The notes: a model not told the origin generated them from the sequence alone. 64,000 nt of DNA from Heterohyrax brucei (GCA_028571685.1 CM053141.1:140024833-140088832), one strand, 5' to 3'; numbered from the stretch's first letter, positions 23,401 to 35,849 are shown. Program-made: numbers and translations.

Positions 23401-23699
23401 GTGTATGGGAAGTGAAGATGGGTACCCATGGATCCATGGCACACTCACATACATGCTTTTAGTCTGCTGTCTAAATTCGTAGCACTGACACACTTTTGGT
23501 GGGTTATCTGACTTCCTAATATACGCATACTTCGACTTAGCTTTAGTGATGGACACACACAGGTATGCCTGCTCTTTGGGTCCTTTGATAAAGCTTACTC
23601 ACTGACTCCAGAAGCCTTTGCATAGCTTAGAGGGTGGGCCATTTTTCCTGGAAGCAATCACTAGTTCTTAATACATTCATGATGCCTTGGCTGTTGAGA

Positions 23700-23903
23700 G
23701 ATGTCCCTATGCAGTGCAAATGGTTAAGAACTCAGCTGCTAACCCAATGGTTGGTGGTTCAAATTTACCCAGAACTCCTCAGAATAAGGGACTGGCAATC
23801 TACTTCTGAAAAATCAGCCACTGCAAACCACATGCAGCACCATTCTACTCTGACACAGCTTTCTATAAGTTAGAGTCAACTCTATGGCAACTGGTAACTC
23901 TGG
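23700..23903 (+). repeat. AfroSINE, long form
   Basis: 'gctgctaacccaatggttgg', middle 'actggcaatctacttctga', then 'taagttagagtcaactctat'. Confidence 0.8.
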
Positions 23904-24819
23904 GCCTATGTAGTACATGGTCTTGAGGTGAGCAGCAATACACACCCCTGCTCTAGGCCGGGCTGTACTTTTCTGAAGTACTGTTCTCCCATTTGCCTAG
24001 GCGCCCTGGACCCCTGCTCTGGCCCCACCAAATTCACTGCACAAATGGATCTCACTTGGCACCATGCTCGGGGTCTCATTGTCCTCCATAGACAGACACC
24101 ATATACAGAGGTGGGAACATAGCTTGTTAGTTAACACCCATTACCTATACTCTTAAAAAATACAATTAAAAAATTTCCAGTGAACACTTATTAGAGAAAC
24201 TAATGCCAGCTCTGAGACAATTAACATGTGCAGGACCACACCATGCTATGCCTTAATTACGCTTCAGTTCCACCAAGGAATTAGCATTTGATTCTTTCCA
24301 AACTGTACTATTGGCTGACCTTACCATCATTAGGTCATAAACAGTAGCAATTCTTACCCAGATTCTCTCCAAACACTAAACATCCACACAATCATTTGTT
24401 TTACTGTCTCTTTGCTAAAGCATGTGTTGTAGGCGGCATTATTCTGAGTCTGTTTAGTTGGCAAATTAAACTTTCCCAGGACCAGTGTTCCTTGGAATTC
24501 CTTCAGCTGCCCTGACATCTCTGGGCCCACTTACAGACACAGCCTGGTAAAAGCCGAAGGTGGCTAACACTACCCAAAATGGGCATTCCGCATCTTGCAT
24601 GGTGGTCTTCTGGTTTGCCCTTAAAGCAGTGTCCCAGCAACCACTGAGAATATGAGATACAAATGGGGAATTCAAGCACCTCATGGGCAGAGTCATTTGG
24701 TGGGCAGTATTAGATAATGCAAGAAATGCTCAGAAATGCTAAGTGTTTCAATCTTGGGTTATTCCACAGTTTATTTCTGGAATTTTATAATAAGTATTTC
24801 AAAATTCACTCAATAAGAA
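23904..24819. other. Unique sequence
   Basis: No repeat, RNA gene or exon recognised. Confidence 0.45.
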
Positions 24820-24983
24820 ACCCTGGTGACGCAGTGGTTAAGAGTCACTGCTGCTAACAAAAGGTCAGCAGTTTGAAGCCGCTAGGAGCTCCTTGCAAAC
24901 TCTTTGGGGCAGATCTACTCTGTCCTGTTGGGTCAGTATCAGTCAGAATGGACTTGATGGCAATGGGTTTGATTTGGGGGGGT
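24820..24983 (+). repeat. AfroSINE
   Basis: Well-kept head 'aaaccctggtgacgcagtgg' and 3' 'gatggcaatgggtttgattt' with a G-rich tail. Confidence 0.9.
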
Positions 24984-25089
24984 GGTTTCAGCATGGTTAT
25001 TTCGTCACAGTATCTTTATAGAACATGTTTCTAAAAGTTAGTCTCAGGTAAAACACCATTGCACCCTTATTTTTGCAAAGGGTGTTTGT

Positions 25090-25640
25090 CTTCGTTTCTT
25101 AGTACCTCTGTAACAAAAAATTTCACAAGTGGGTGGCTTTAAAGAATAGTAATTTGTTATCACAGTTATGGAAGCTAAAGTCCAAATCAAGATCTCAGCT
25201 GTGTAGACTCCTGCAGGCCTCCGTCCTAGTTCCTGCTTCCTGCAGGCAATCCAAGAAATCCTGATGGTGTAGTAGTTAAATGATACATCTGCTAACCAAA
25301 AGGTCAGCAGTTCAAATCCTCCAGATGCTCCTTGGAAACTCTATGGGGCAAGTATGCTCTGTCTATAGGGTTACTATGAGTCAGAATCAACTCAGTGACA
25401 CTGAGTTCTGGGTGGGTAGGCAATACTTGGTGGCATTCCTTTACTGTTCTTAGATGCATTTGCTTCTATTGCCATGTGGTATTTTCCCCCATGTGTGTGC
25501 CTCTCCACATCTTTTTCCCATTTTATAAGACACCACTCTGAAGTGATTAGGATTAGGACCTACCTGAATCTGATATGACCTCATTAAGATAACAAAAGTC
25601 CTTGATTTCCAAACAGAGTCACCTTCACAGGTAACAACAG
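25090..25640 (-). mobile_element. Older MaLR LTR (MLT1/MST-like, minus), split by a SINE
   Basis: The left part has 'aacaaaaaatttcacaagtg' and 'cagttatggaagctaaagtc'. The right part has 'cacatctttttcccatttta', 'gatatgacctcattaagat' and 'tccaaacagagtcaccttc'. This is the wider MaLR pattern, older than the family at 19.6 and 52.3 kb. Confidence 0.7.
25249..25410 (+). repeat. AfroSINE nested in the MaLR LTR
   Basis: 'aatcctgatggtgtagtag' to 'cactgagttctgggtggg'. 'aggcaat' occurs just before (about 25243) and just after (about 25418), a likely target duplication. Confidence 0.88.
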
Positions 25641-26487
25641 TTACAACTTCTATATAATATTTTTGTTGCCACAGTTCAATGCATGACAGTATTCTACGCA
25701 GCTCCTTTACTTTTCTGAATCTAGCGTGTGTGTGAACACCAAGTCTTTCTTTCTTGGCTGGCTTCATTCAATGACACTTCATGTTTCTGGCCAATTCTGC
25801 TGCTCAAGTATCTTTGGTTTTTCTTGCATGTATCTTTTTTTTTTTTCTTTTATTGCTGTGCCAAGAATGATGAGAAGGAAAAAAAAAATCATACTTCTGA
25901 AAAATTGCCTAAATGAACCCTTAGAGAACAAAGCTCGAACCCATTCTTGATCAAGGCTGAATCCACAGGCTCTCAGGGCTCATAATTTGCTTTCCTTTGA
26001 TCAAGGTATAATTTGGGTGGGTCCCTAGGCACTTTACTTTTTCTATAGGGTTTAGGAAGGGTGTGCTGGTATGACTGGAAATGGGAGTTGACATTTCTGG
26101 GTTGACAGAGATTAAGTGCTATTTGGCAGCTACTTGATGACTGAGATCTAGGAAAAAAATTGGCAAAGTCACTGAATAAATTAATTTTGACACATAGTAT
26201 TAAAGATAGTTGAAGATCACACTAAAGTATTTTTTTCTGGATCTTCTAACCTGGACTTACCACATGTGGAGGGAAATAAGAGAGACAAGCAGCCGTTTGA
26301 GTGTTCTGATATGAATATGAGGAGTATTAGCCAGAGGAAAACCAGGGGCAAGCAAGGGATTGAAAGTGGACACGTGCCAAGCTTCCTCTAGGCCTGAACG
26401 TACCACCAGAGCTCCAAATCTGGGCTAGAAGTCCCAAATGTCTTACTTCATTTAATGCCCATAGGCATCTGGGGACATAACTAGTAT
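25641..26487. other. Unique sequence
   Basis: Includes a T-rich tract near 25832-25845. Nothing else recognised. Confidence 0.45.
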
Positions 26488-26690
26488 AAGGAGTCTCTGA
26501 CTGGTGCAAATGGTAATGCACTTAGCTGCTAACTGAAAGGTTGGAGACACAAGCTCACCTAGAGGCTTCTTGGTAGAAAAGCCTAGCAATCTGCTTCCGA
26601 AAAGTCAGCCACTTACAGAGCACAGTTTTACTCGGACACACACTGGGTTGCCATGACTGAGGACCAGCTTGACAGCAACTAGTAAACAGT
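26488..26690 (+). repeat. AfroSINE, long form
   Basis: 'ctgctaactgaaaggttgga', middle 'aaagcctagcaatctgctt', tail 'cttgacagcaactagta'. Confidence 0.8.
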
Positions 26691-26704
26691 ACGATCCCTA
26701 CTTC

Positions 26705-26822
26705 GCCCTAGAGACAGTTGTGGCTCAGCATGGTAAAATAATCTAGCCAGGTCATGGAGACAGTACATGCTAGAGGTGCACCATGAACCACTGTTGTCTA
26801 ATCGTGCAGCCCACTGCCTCTG
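26705..26822 (-). repeat. MIR (minus), weak
   Basis: 'aatctagccaggtcatggag' and the end 'agcccactgcctct' follow the antisense MIR layout, with high divergence. Confidence 0.5.
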
Positions 26823-28644
26823 CACTTTCATTCACTGCCTTGGTTAGCCCAGATGGGAAAAAGGAAAGGTCCTGCCGTGTCCAGCTGATAGTCGCTTCTT
26901 TATCTACTGACAGGACATTTAAAACTCATTGTTTCCAGAATGCCAAGAATCCACTCACATCAAACATACAAATTTAAATCATTTTTGTCTCCAAATTTCA
27001 AATAACTGTTCTAAAAGCAGTTTCCATGCTTAGAAATGATGATGAAATATTCCTCTGTCCCCAAAGGTCATATAAAATAAAACTTACTTTCCTTTGCCAG
27101 CTAGGTGAGAATAAAATATTATTTTAGACCTTATGATGGGCCAAAGTGGGGCTATATTTTATTTTAGTCTAACTGTGACTTCTTTTTGGAGTTTCTAAGG
27201 AGTTAATAAGCATCTTTGTGCATTTCTCTTTTAGGATTTCATTCTTGGTATGGAGAAATAAAACGATAAAACCATTGACGGTTTCTGTGGCAGGTGGTCT
27301 GCTACATTGTTGAAAGATTATAACCTCTCTAACCAAACCTTGGCCAACCTGCCTCCCTCTGGCCTTCCACACAGTGCCTTCTTCATACCTTGGTGGTGGT
27401 GGAAATCCTTCCAGTACTTACGTTCTCCTGAAAGTAGTCAGGTTGTCCACAACACATAAACCACGTGTTTATCTCTGACTTTTACGAATGATTTCTGTGC
27501 TCTTCGACAGGGGCAGAATGGGGGGGGCAGTCTTCAGAACCCCCATGTAGAAGTCTTTTCTGAACACAAAAACTCAATACTTAAAGGGCAATACCACAAT
27601 GGAAAATAACTTTGTCATCTGTTTCTTGTTATTTTCTTATCTGTTTCTCATCCTTCATTTTGATAGGTGTAGTTTTATTTTTAGACTCTTGGCTTAACAG
27701 CTTGAGGGCTCCTGCTGTAGTTTTCCATACATTTTCACCAACCTTCTCACCAATGCACTTTTAATGGGGGCTGTTTGCATTATTAACCTGACGGTTTGAG
27801 TTTAAGTGCCGCTTGGCATCACGCTGGTCTGTGATTTAAGCAGGTGCGTGGTGAGCACTACATTTTCAAGCTGAGTTTCAGGGCTTGGGTTGTTCTACTC
27901 AGCATTTCTCCCAAGGGCAGTTTTCGAGTATCTTTGTGTTTTTGAACTACCTTGTGGCAGGTTTGATTCATGACTATTTTGGAAGAAATGCTTCTTTGTT
28001 TTAGAACAAGTTAGAAGGGGAGGTGGTCCATTCTACTGCTGGTTTAACAACTAGGACTGGGAAGGAGACCTATAATGGGAATTGTAGGCTCTCAAAATAT
28101 TTACCAATTGCTAGATTTCTAATTTCTTGAATGTTGTCTTTTCTCCTCTTATGTATTCATGCATGAGAAATGAGATGAGCTCAAAGGACCTGATTCCTTT
28201 TCTGTATGCGAAATATATGTGTGCCTGCAGGAGGACTCTGAGAACAAGGTGGTCCTTGGCTAAACCAAAGTCCATGGGACTCACAGAGATCAGCAATCCT
28301 TGTTGGAGATGGCAACTAGGAGAAATAGTCCTATTCTTCTATCTACTTATCAGTTCCCTAGCCAAATGTATGCTAGTGGAACTCATGTCAACCTGGTGGA
28401 AGGGATAACTCAAGTTTCCAGTTTGGAAGAAATGTATAGTGTTGTTTATTATTCCAACAGGTCCTTTGCAACTCTGAGAGTTTCTATTAGGGCAACTAAA
28501 AAGGGATGCACTGAAAATGCCTGGAATTTTCAATGTCATTGTTGGATGATAACAGGGCTGAGCTCACAGGGAAAGTGTGTCCCTGTTCCAGGCAGAAGAC
28601 AACAACAGTTGTTTTGCAGGCTCAGTCAGTGTTCTGGGAAGCTC
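26823..28644. other. Unique sequence
   Basis: Overlapping frames of up to 123 codons at 28127-28671 run partly into the RTE end and have no family resemblance. Confidence 0.45.
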
Positions 28645-28858
28645 CATGTTGTTGTTGTTAGGTGCCACTGAGTCAGTTCAGACTCATAGCGACCCCGTGC
28701 ACAACAGAGCAAAACACTGCCAGGTTCGGTGCTGTCCTAATAATTCTTACAGTTGAGCCCATTGTTGCATCCACTGTATGAATCCATCTCACTGAGGATC
28801 TTTCCCTTTTTTACTGACCCTCTATTTTTAATCAAGCATGCTGTCCTTCTCCCCCTTC
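28645..28858 (-). mobile_element. RTE LINE 3' end (minus)
   Basis: Starts 'gttgttgttaggtgccactg', then 'acaacagagcaaaacactgc', 'gttgagcccattgttgcat' and 'aagcatgctgtccttctcc', the same order as at 2.1 kb. 5'-truncated at about 28858. Confidence 0.8.
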
Positions 28859-28859
28859 A

Positions 28860-29858
28860 GACAAATGTTAACTTTGGTGAAGGGGAAGGCAGTATGTAAG
28901 CTAGAGGAAGTCAACATAATTTAACCAAGTCAAGGCCATAGATTACATGGATACTTGCAAACACCCTGAGGGATAATTGCTTGTCTAGGGCTGGTAACCA
29001 TGGTTGCAAGGGTCATCTTGCTTAGTTGGCATAATAAAGTTCATAAAGAAAATGTTCAACATCATACTTGGGTGAGTAGTGCCTGGGGTATCATTAAAAG
29101 CTTGCAAGTAACCATCTAAAATACTTTTATTGGTCCCGAAGGACAAGGAGGAAAGCCAAAGACAGAAGGGAAGTGTTAGTTTAAATGACTAACGGCCCTC
29201 AAATACCAGTCTGAGGCCAGAAGAACTAGGTGGTGTCCAGCTACCACCACCAGCTGATCTTACAGGGATCACAACAGAGGGTCCTGGACGCAGTGGGAGA
29301 AAAATATAGAACAAAATTGAACTTCACAAAACTGAACAAAGCAAAAACCAGACTCATTGGTCTGACAGAGACTGTAAGAATTCCTAACACTATGGCCTCC
29401 AGACACCCTTTTAACTCAGAACTGAAGCAACATTCAAAGTTCACCCTTCAGCCAAAGATTGTCAAAAGCCAAAGCCACTGTTGTTGAGTCTATTCCATCT
29501 CATAGAGACCGTATAGGTCAGAGCACAACTGCCCATAGAGTTTCCAAGGATTGTCTGGCAGATTTGGACTGCCAACATTTTGGCGAACAGACATAGCCCT
29601 TTACCACCTGTACCACCACATAGCCCTGTACCACCAAGATTTCTAACCAAAGATTAGGCAACTCTATAAACAAAGAGCATGTGAGGAACTTGTTTCTTAG
29701 TTCAATCAGATATATGAGACCAAAGAGAATAGTTACCCAAAAGCAATGATGAGAAAGCAGGAAGGGACAGGAAAAATGAATGGACGGAGTAGGGAATTGG
29801 AATGCATAAGGAGAGAGTGTTGACACATCGCTAGCATTGCAGCCAGTGTAGCAAAAAC
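28860..29858 (+). mobile_element. L1 fragment D (plus): 3'UTR
   Basis: Sense copy of the L1 3'UTR: 'ttagttggcataataaagtt', 'ttaaaagcttgcaagtaacc', 'gcagtgggagaaaaatatag', 'aaggcaactctata'-like parts and 'aggaagggacaggaaaaatg'. An AfroSINE splits it at 29462. Confidence 0.75.
29462..29643 (-). repeat. AfroSINE nested in L1 D, with TSD
   Basis: 'ccactgttgttgagtctatt' to 'tgtaccaccaagatttct'. Flanked by 'ccaaagatt' at about 29451-29460 and 29645-29655. The head carries a small tandem duplication ('catagccct' twice). Confidence 0.88.
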
Positions 29859-29859
29859 G

Positions 29860-30167
29860 TTTGTACTGGGCTCAACCGGCTAGGTTCTTTCTGTCTTGCT
29901 TGGTGTACTTATGTTACTAGATGGTTGTCTGGTGGCTCAGCTAGCCGGGGTGGTCCAAGGGGATTTTATTCACATGTTGGTGATTGGTACTGACTATCGG
30001 TGGAGCCAGCAATGTCCAGCAGCCTAGGCCCTGGTTTGTCACATGAGGGGTGGATTCCAAGACACGGCAGATGATGTAAGACCTTGTGAGCCCTGGCCTG
30101 AGAAGTTACCTGGTGTCAATTCCACTGCATTCTCTGTGATGGCCAGAGTGAATTCAATTTCCTCCTT
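29860..30167. mobile_element. Possible hAT/Charlie DNA-transposon fossil
   Basis: 'ctggtggctcagctagccgg', 'gtggattccaagacacggc' and 'cctgagaagttacctggtg' recall non-autonomous Charlie elements. Inverted terminal repeats were not found. Confidence 0.3.
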
Positions 30168-30488
30168 TATTTTTTTTTGGTAATAGTTTGTTGTGTTTTA
30201 TTTTATTTTAAATTTTTAAGTTGTATTTTAGGTGAAAGTTTACAACTCAAGTTAATTTGCCATTCAAAAATGTATACACATGTGATTTTACAACATTGGA
30301 TGCAATCCCCGCAATGTGATAGCATTCTACCCCCTTTCCCTGGGTTCCCTGTGTCTATTAGTCCAGTTTCTGTCTCTTTCCTGCCTTCTTGTCTTGCTTT
30401 TGGACAGCAGTTGCCCATTTGGTCTTGTATATTTGATTGAAGTAAGAAATGCTGTCCTCATATGTGTTCTCTTTTGCTTTATAGGCCT

Positions 30489-30657
30489 ATCTAAACCTGG
30501 CGGTGTAGCAGTTACGTGCTATGTCTGCTAACCAAATGCTGGCAACTCAAATCCACCAGGCGCTCCTAGGAAACTCTGTGGAACAGTGCTACGCTGTCCT
30601 ATAGGGTCATTATGAGCCAGAATTGACTCAATGGCAGTGGGAATCTTTGTTTAAAAA
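30489..30657 (+). repeat. AfroSINE nested in L1 E
   Basis: 'aacctggcggtgtagcagtt', 'gtcattatgagccagaattg', tail 'gtgggaatctttgtttaaa'. Confidence 0.9.
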
Positions 30658-31710
30658 GTGAGTTTGGGGGTTGATTTTACTTCTGGGCTACTGGAGTGTC
30701 TGGAGTTTGAATTTTGTTCTACATGTTTTTCCCACTCTATCTGGGTCTCTCTGTTATGAACGCTGTCAGAGTGGTCATTGGTGGTAGACAGGCATAATCT
30801 AGCCCTTGTGGTCTCAGGCTGGTGAAATGTCTGCTTCATCTGGTCCTTTAGTCTTCTGGGCTAGTATTTTTCTTGTGTCTTTGGTTTCCTTCATTCTCTT
30901 TTGTTTTAGACAGGATGGGACCAATGGCTATGTCGTACATGTCTTCTCACAAGCTTTTAAAACCCTAGGTGCTACTCACTAAAGTGGGATGTAGAACACT
31001 TTGTGAACTATATTATGCCAATTAACTTAGGTATCTCCCAAGACTGTGGTCCCTAACCCCCAACCTAGCTATTTGATCCCTTGCAGTGTTTGGATGTATC
31101 TAGCAAACTTCTATGCTTTTGCTTTGGTCAAGTTGTGCTGACTTCCCCTGTGTTGTGTGTTGACCTTCTCTTTCAGTGAACTTGAAAGCTGTCTACTACC
31201 TAGTAAGTGATTTCCCCTTCCCTTCCATCCCCACCCTTGCAACAGTTAAAGAATATGTTCTTCTCTGTGTAAACCTTTTCTCGAGCACTTATAATAATGG
31301 TCTTAAACAATATTTGTCCTTTTGTGATTGACTTACTTCACTCAGTGTAATGCCCTCCAGATTCATACATGTTGTGAGATGTGTCCTGGATTCATTGCTA
31401 TTATTTATCGTTGCATAGTATTCTGTTGTATGTATGTACCATAATTTGTCTACACAGTCATTTACATTGCTTCCATCTTTTTTCACTGCATGTAGTGCTG
31501 CAATGAACACAAGCACACATGTATCGATATGTGTGACAGCTCTTATTTCTAAGACATATTCCTAGAATCTGATTGCCGGATCCTGTGCTATTTCTATTTC
31601 TAGCTTTTTAAGGAGTCAGTATATCATTTTTCAAAATAGTTGTAAAGCATTTCCTCATGTGTCTGTTATCTACCTGAATGTCTTTGATGAAGTGTCTGTT
31701 CGTGTCCTTT

Positions 31711-31735
31711 GTCCATTTCTATTTCTATTTCTTTC
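31711..31735. repeat. (TTTCTA)n simple repeat at the L1 E / L1 F junction
   Basis: 'tttctatttctatttctttc' followed by the T tract that starts L1 F. Confidence 0.75.
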
Positions 31736-31959
31736 TTTTTTTTTTCTACTTTAGATAAAAGTATACAGGGCAAATTATCTTCTTATTAAACAATAAATAT
31801 ACAACCTTGGGTTCTCCATTTCCAGTTATCCAACTTTCCTGTACTGTCCTGCCTTTTTGTCCTTGCTACTGGGTTGGTATGCCCATTTAGTTTCATATAC
31901 ATGATTGAGAGTATGTGGATTATTGTTTATTTTATAGGCCTAATCTAGCCTAATCTTTG

Positions 31960-31991
31960 ACTCGTATCTGACTCGATGGCACTTGGCTGGC
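31960..31991 (+). repeat. Ultra-short AfroSINE 3'-end insertion with TSD
   Basis: The 32-bp insert is 'actcgtatctgactcgatgg' plus 'cacttggctggc', flanked by 'aatctttg' at 31952-31959 and 31992-31999. The host L1 3'UTR normally runs straight through this point. Confidence 0.68.
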
Positions 31992-33122
31992 AATCTTTGG
32001 CTGAAGGGTACACCTCAAGAATGAAAGGGTGTCCCTGGGCCATACCCTTAATTTCTCCAGGTTCTGTCAGACCAGTTATCTGGTCTTTTATGTTGTGAGT
32101 TAGAATTGCATTCTATGTTTTTCTCCAGCTCTGTCTGGAACCCTCTACTATGATCCCTATCAAAGCATTGGTAATGGCAGCCAGACACCATCTGGGTGTG
32201 CTGGATTGAGTCTGGTGGAGGCTGTGGGAGTTGTGGTCCATTAGTTCTTTGAACTAATCTTTCCCTTGTGTCTTTGAGTTTCTACATGATCCCTTGCTCC
32301 AGATGGAAAGGGACCTGTAGCGTATCTTAGATCAGCTGTTCACAAGCTTTAAAGACTCAAGGTGCTACTCATCAAAGTAGAATGCGCTTTGTTTTCTCTG
32401 TAAACTACGTTATGCCAGCTGAGCTAGATGTCCTTCATCTCAAAGTCCCCAGCCCTCAGCTCAGTAATTTGGTCCTTCAAGCAGTTTGGATGTGCTGTAA
32501 AACTTTCATGACCTTATCTTAGCCAAGTTGTGCTGAATTCCCCAGTGTTGTGCACTGACTTTCCTTTTACCAAAGTTACCTCTAATGTGTTGTCCAGTTA
32601 GTGTTTTTCTTTCCTCACTTCTCCCCTCCCTTGTAACCATCAAAGATTATTTCTGAATGTAAACCTTCCCATGAGTTTTTATAATAGTGGCTTGAAACAA
32701 CATTTTTCTTTTTGTGACTGACTTGTTTTACGCAGCATGATACCCTCCAGATTACCCAAGTTGTGAGTTGTTTCTGGATTCATCATCATTCTTTAATGTT
32801 ACTAAGTCTTCCGTCATGTGTATGTATCATAGTTTGTTTACCCATTCATTTGTTGATAGGCACTTAGGTTGCTTCCATATTTTTGCTATTGTGAAGACTA
32901 TGCAGTGAACATAGGTATACATGTGTCTAGATGTGTAACAGATCTTATTTCCCTAGCATTTATTCCTAGGAGTTGAATTGCTGGATCATATGGTATTTCT
33001 ATTTCTGGCTTTTTAAGGAAACACCGTGTCATTTTCCAAAATGACTGCGCCATTTTGCATTTCTACCAGCAGTGCAAAAGATTTCCAATGTCACTGCAGC
33101 CTCTCTAATGTTTGTTACTTTC

Positions 33123-33140
33123 TGTTTGTTTGTTTGTTTT
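33123..33140. repeat. (TTTG)n simple repeat
   Basis: 'tgtttgtttgtttgtttt' in L1 F. Confidence 0.85.
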
Positions 33141-33214
33141 TTAATATGTGCCAGTGATGCTGGGGTAAGGTGGTGTCTCACTTTAGTTTTGATTTGCATT
33201 TCTCTAATGGCTCC

Positions 33215-33380
33215 TTGGAAACCCTCGTGGTGTAGTGGTTAGGTGTTACAGTGTTAACCTTTTGGTTAACAGCTCAAATATACCAGGCACTCCTTGGAAA
33301 CTCTATGGGGCAGTTCTACTTTGTCCTATAGGGTCACTATGAGTTGGAATCAACTCCACAACAGTGGATTTGGTTTTTGG
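33215..33380 (+). repeat. AfroSINE nested in L1 F, with TSD
   Basis: 'aaaccctcgtggtgtagtgg' to 'agtggatttggtttttgg'. Flanks 'aatggctcctt' (about 33206) and 'aatggatcctt' (about 33380) are a one-mismatch target duplication. Confidence 0.92.
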
Positions 33381-33649
33381 AATGGATCCTTTGCCCACTT
33401 TAATTTGATTTTTTGTCTCTTTGTTATTGAGGCTTTGAAATATCTTTTAGATTTTAGAGATTAGATCTTTGTTGGATATGCCTTAGCCAAAAATTTTTTT
33501 CAGTTCATGGATTCTGTCTTTACTCTTTTGGTGAAATCTTTTGATAAGCATAAGTGTTTAATTTTTAGGAGCTCCCAGTTACCTAATTTACAGTGTCTAT
33601 GCATTGTTAGTTATGGTTTTTGTGTTTTTTATGGGTATATTAGGGTCCC

Positions 33650-34345
33650 TAGCATTGTGCCTTTTACTTCATCACTCCTTCCTTTTACCTTAGCTACTTG
33701 ACATTCAAGAGCAAGTTTGAGTCTCTTCTGACATCCAATTTGGTGCTTTCTTTCATGTTTTTTTAATGACTTCTTGCTATTTTTCAATGTATGATGTCTT
33801 GACATCATTCTACAACTCATCTGGTCTTTGGTCATTAGTATTCAATGAATCAAATCTATTCTCGAGATGGTCGCTAAACTCAGGTGGGATATATTCAAGG
33901 TAGCACTTTTGCTCTTGTGGAACTGTTCTAATTTTCTTCAGTTTCATTTTGAACTTGTACATGACTGACTGATGGTCTATGCCACAATCAGTACCTGATC
34001 TTTTTCTGACAGAGGATATTGAGTTTTTCCATGATCTCTGTTCACAGATATAGTTGATTTGATGTCTGTATATTCCAAATGATGAGGTCCATGTGTGTAG
34101 TCACTGTTCATGTTGGTGGAAAAAGATATTTGCAATAAAGAAGTCACTGGTCTTGCAAAATTCTGTTGTGTGATCCCCAGCATCATTTCTAGCACCAAGG
34201 CCGTATTTTCTAACTACCAATCCTTCTTTTTTGCTTCCAAATTTTGCTTTTCAATCACCAGTAATTATCAATGCATAAGTGATTACAAGTTCAATCAATT
34301 TCAGACTGCAGAAGCTGGTAAAAATCTTCAGTGATCACTTTAAGT
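33650..34345 (-). mobile_element. RTE LINE internal fragment nested in L1 F
   Basis: Minus frames carry the RTE endonuclease-to-linker region: HGPHHLEYTDIKSTISVN near 34000-34100, then KKSLKKHERKHQIG and KLALECQVAKVKGRSDEVK at 33660-33790. L1 antisense resumes at about 34346 ('atgttgagtcttcctatcc'). Frameshifts split the frame, so it is inactive. An internal RTE piece without its 3' end is unusual. Confidence 0.8.
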
Positions 34346-35798
34346 AGAAGAGACATTTTACACTATGTTGAGTCTTCCTATCCCTGAGCATGGTATGTTT
34401 CTCTACTTATGTTGGTCTTTTTTGGTTTCTTGCAATAGTGTTTTGTGATTTTCTTTGTATAGGTCTTTTATATCTCTGGTTAGATTTATTCCTAAATGTT
34501 TTCTCTTCTTCGAGGCTATTGTAAATAGTACTGATTTGGTGAATTCCTCTTCAACGTTCTCTTTGTTGGTGTAGAGGAATCCAGCAGATCCTGTATCCTG
34601 ATAATTTGCTGAACTCTTTTATTAGTTCTAGTAGGTTTTCTTTCTTCTTCTTCTTTTTTTTTTTGTGGGTTCTTTACAGTTTTCTGAGTACAAGATCATA
34701 TCGCCTGCAAATAGAGATGTTTTCACTTTTTCCTTACCAATTTGGATATCCATTATTTCATTTTGTAATGTAGTTGCTCTGGCCAGGACCTCCAGCACAA
34801 TGTTGGTCCCTATTCTCAAGAGGAATGCTTTCAGACTCTCTCCATTAAGATGATGTTGGTTGTTGGTTTTGTATAAATGCCCTTTATAATGCTGAAGATT
34901 TTCCCTTCTATTGTTATTTTGCTAAGAATTTTTATCATGAATGTGTGTTGAACTTTGTCAAATGCCTTTCTGGCATTAATTAATAAAATCATGTGATCTT
35001 TGTCTTTTATATTACATTGATTGTTTTTCTAATGCTGAAATTTCTCTGCATCCGTGATATGAATCCCACTTGGCCATAACAGTTGTTTTGTTTTTTTTTT
35101 TTTGGCGTGTTGTTGAGTTCTATTGGCTAGAAGTTTGTTGATAATTTTTGTGTTTAAGTTTATAACAGATATTGGTCTGTAATTTACCTTTTTTCTGTCA
35201 TCTTTACTTGGTTTTTGTATCAGGGTTTTGCTGGCTTTATAGAATGAGTTTTGGAATAGTCCATCCTTTTCTGTGCTCTGATTTATCTTCAATAATAGTG
35301 ATGTTAACTCTTCTCTGAAAATTTGGTAAAATTTTCCAGTGAAGCTATCAGAGCCAGGGCTATTTTTTGGTTGGGAATTTTTAATGACTTCTTCAATCTC
35401 TTCTTTTGTTATAGGTTTATTTAGTTTTTCTGTCTCTGATTGTATTAGTTTAGGTAGGTAGTGTGTTTCTAGAAATTTGTCCATTTCCTTAGGCTTTCAA
35501 ATTTGTTAGAGTATAGTTTTTCATAGCATTCAGTTCTGATTCTTTTAATTTCAGTTGGGTCTGTTGTGATATTACCACTCCTTCTCTTTTTTTGAGTGCT
35601 GTTTGATATATTTTTCTCCATCCTTTGAGATTCGGTTTGTTTGTGTCTTTAAGTCTAAAGCGTGTCTCCTGTAGGCATCATATAGACTGATAATTTATTT
35701 TTTTTAAATTCATTCTAACACTCTGTGGCTCTTGTTGATACACTTAATCCATGTACATTCAGTGTAACTATTGATAGGCATCAGTTTAATGCTGTCAT
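34346..35798 (-). pseudogene. L1 ORF2 remnant (L1 F): RT and endonuclease start
   Basis: Frame 35029-35484 reads [28 protein letters not shown] and NYRPISVINLNTKIINKLLA, the front of the RT domain. Frame 34628-34819 has the catalytic box as FAGD (usual FADD), a lost Asp. An ORF2 start-like ATG (MTALN) lies at 35798. Stops, a deletion near 35485-35590 and the RTE insertion make it a pseudogene. Confidence 0.82.
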
Positions 35799-35849
35799 TT
35801 TGATGACTTTTTTTGTGTGTTGTTGAAAGTTTCTTTGTTCCATTTAATT

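Larger units (their letters stand above)
30168..31735 (-). mobile_element. L1 fragment E (minus): 3'UTR and ORF2 end
   Basis: Begins with a T tract (antisense poly-A). The 3'UTR features 'taggtgaaagtttacaactc' and 'aaagaatatgttcttctctg'. The ORF2 tail is in antisense: frame 31289-31516 reads YYATINNSNESRTH and SEVSQSQKDKYC. An AfroSINE lies at 30489-30657. It stops at the (TTTCTA)n tract where L1 F begins. Confidence 0.82.

Noticed and set aside
24820..24900. tRNA genes suggested by the AfroSINE heads
   Set aside because: The heads are tRNA-derived but sit in retroposed SINEs with decayed arms. No intact cloverleaf was found in any copy.
28127..28671. Overlapping 93- and 123-codon plus frames
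   Set aside because: Two frames of the same DNA, ending in an RTE repeat, no homology recognised.
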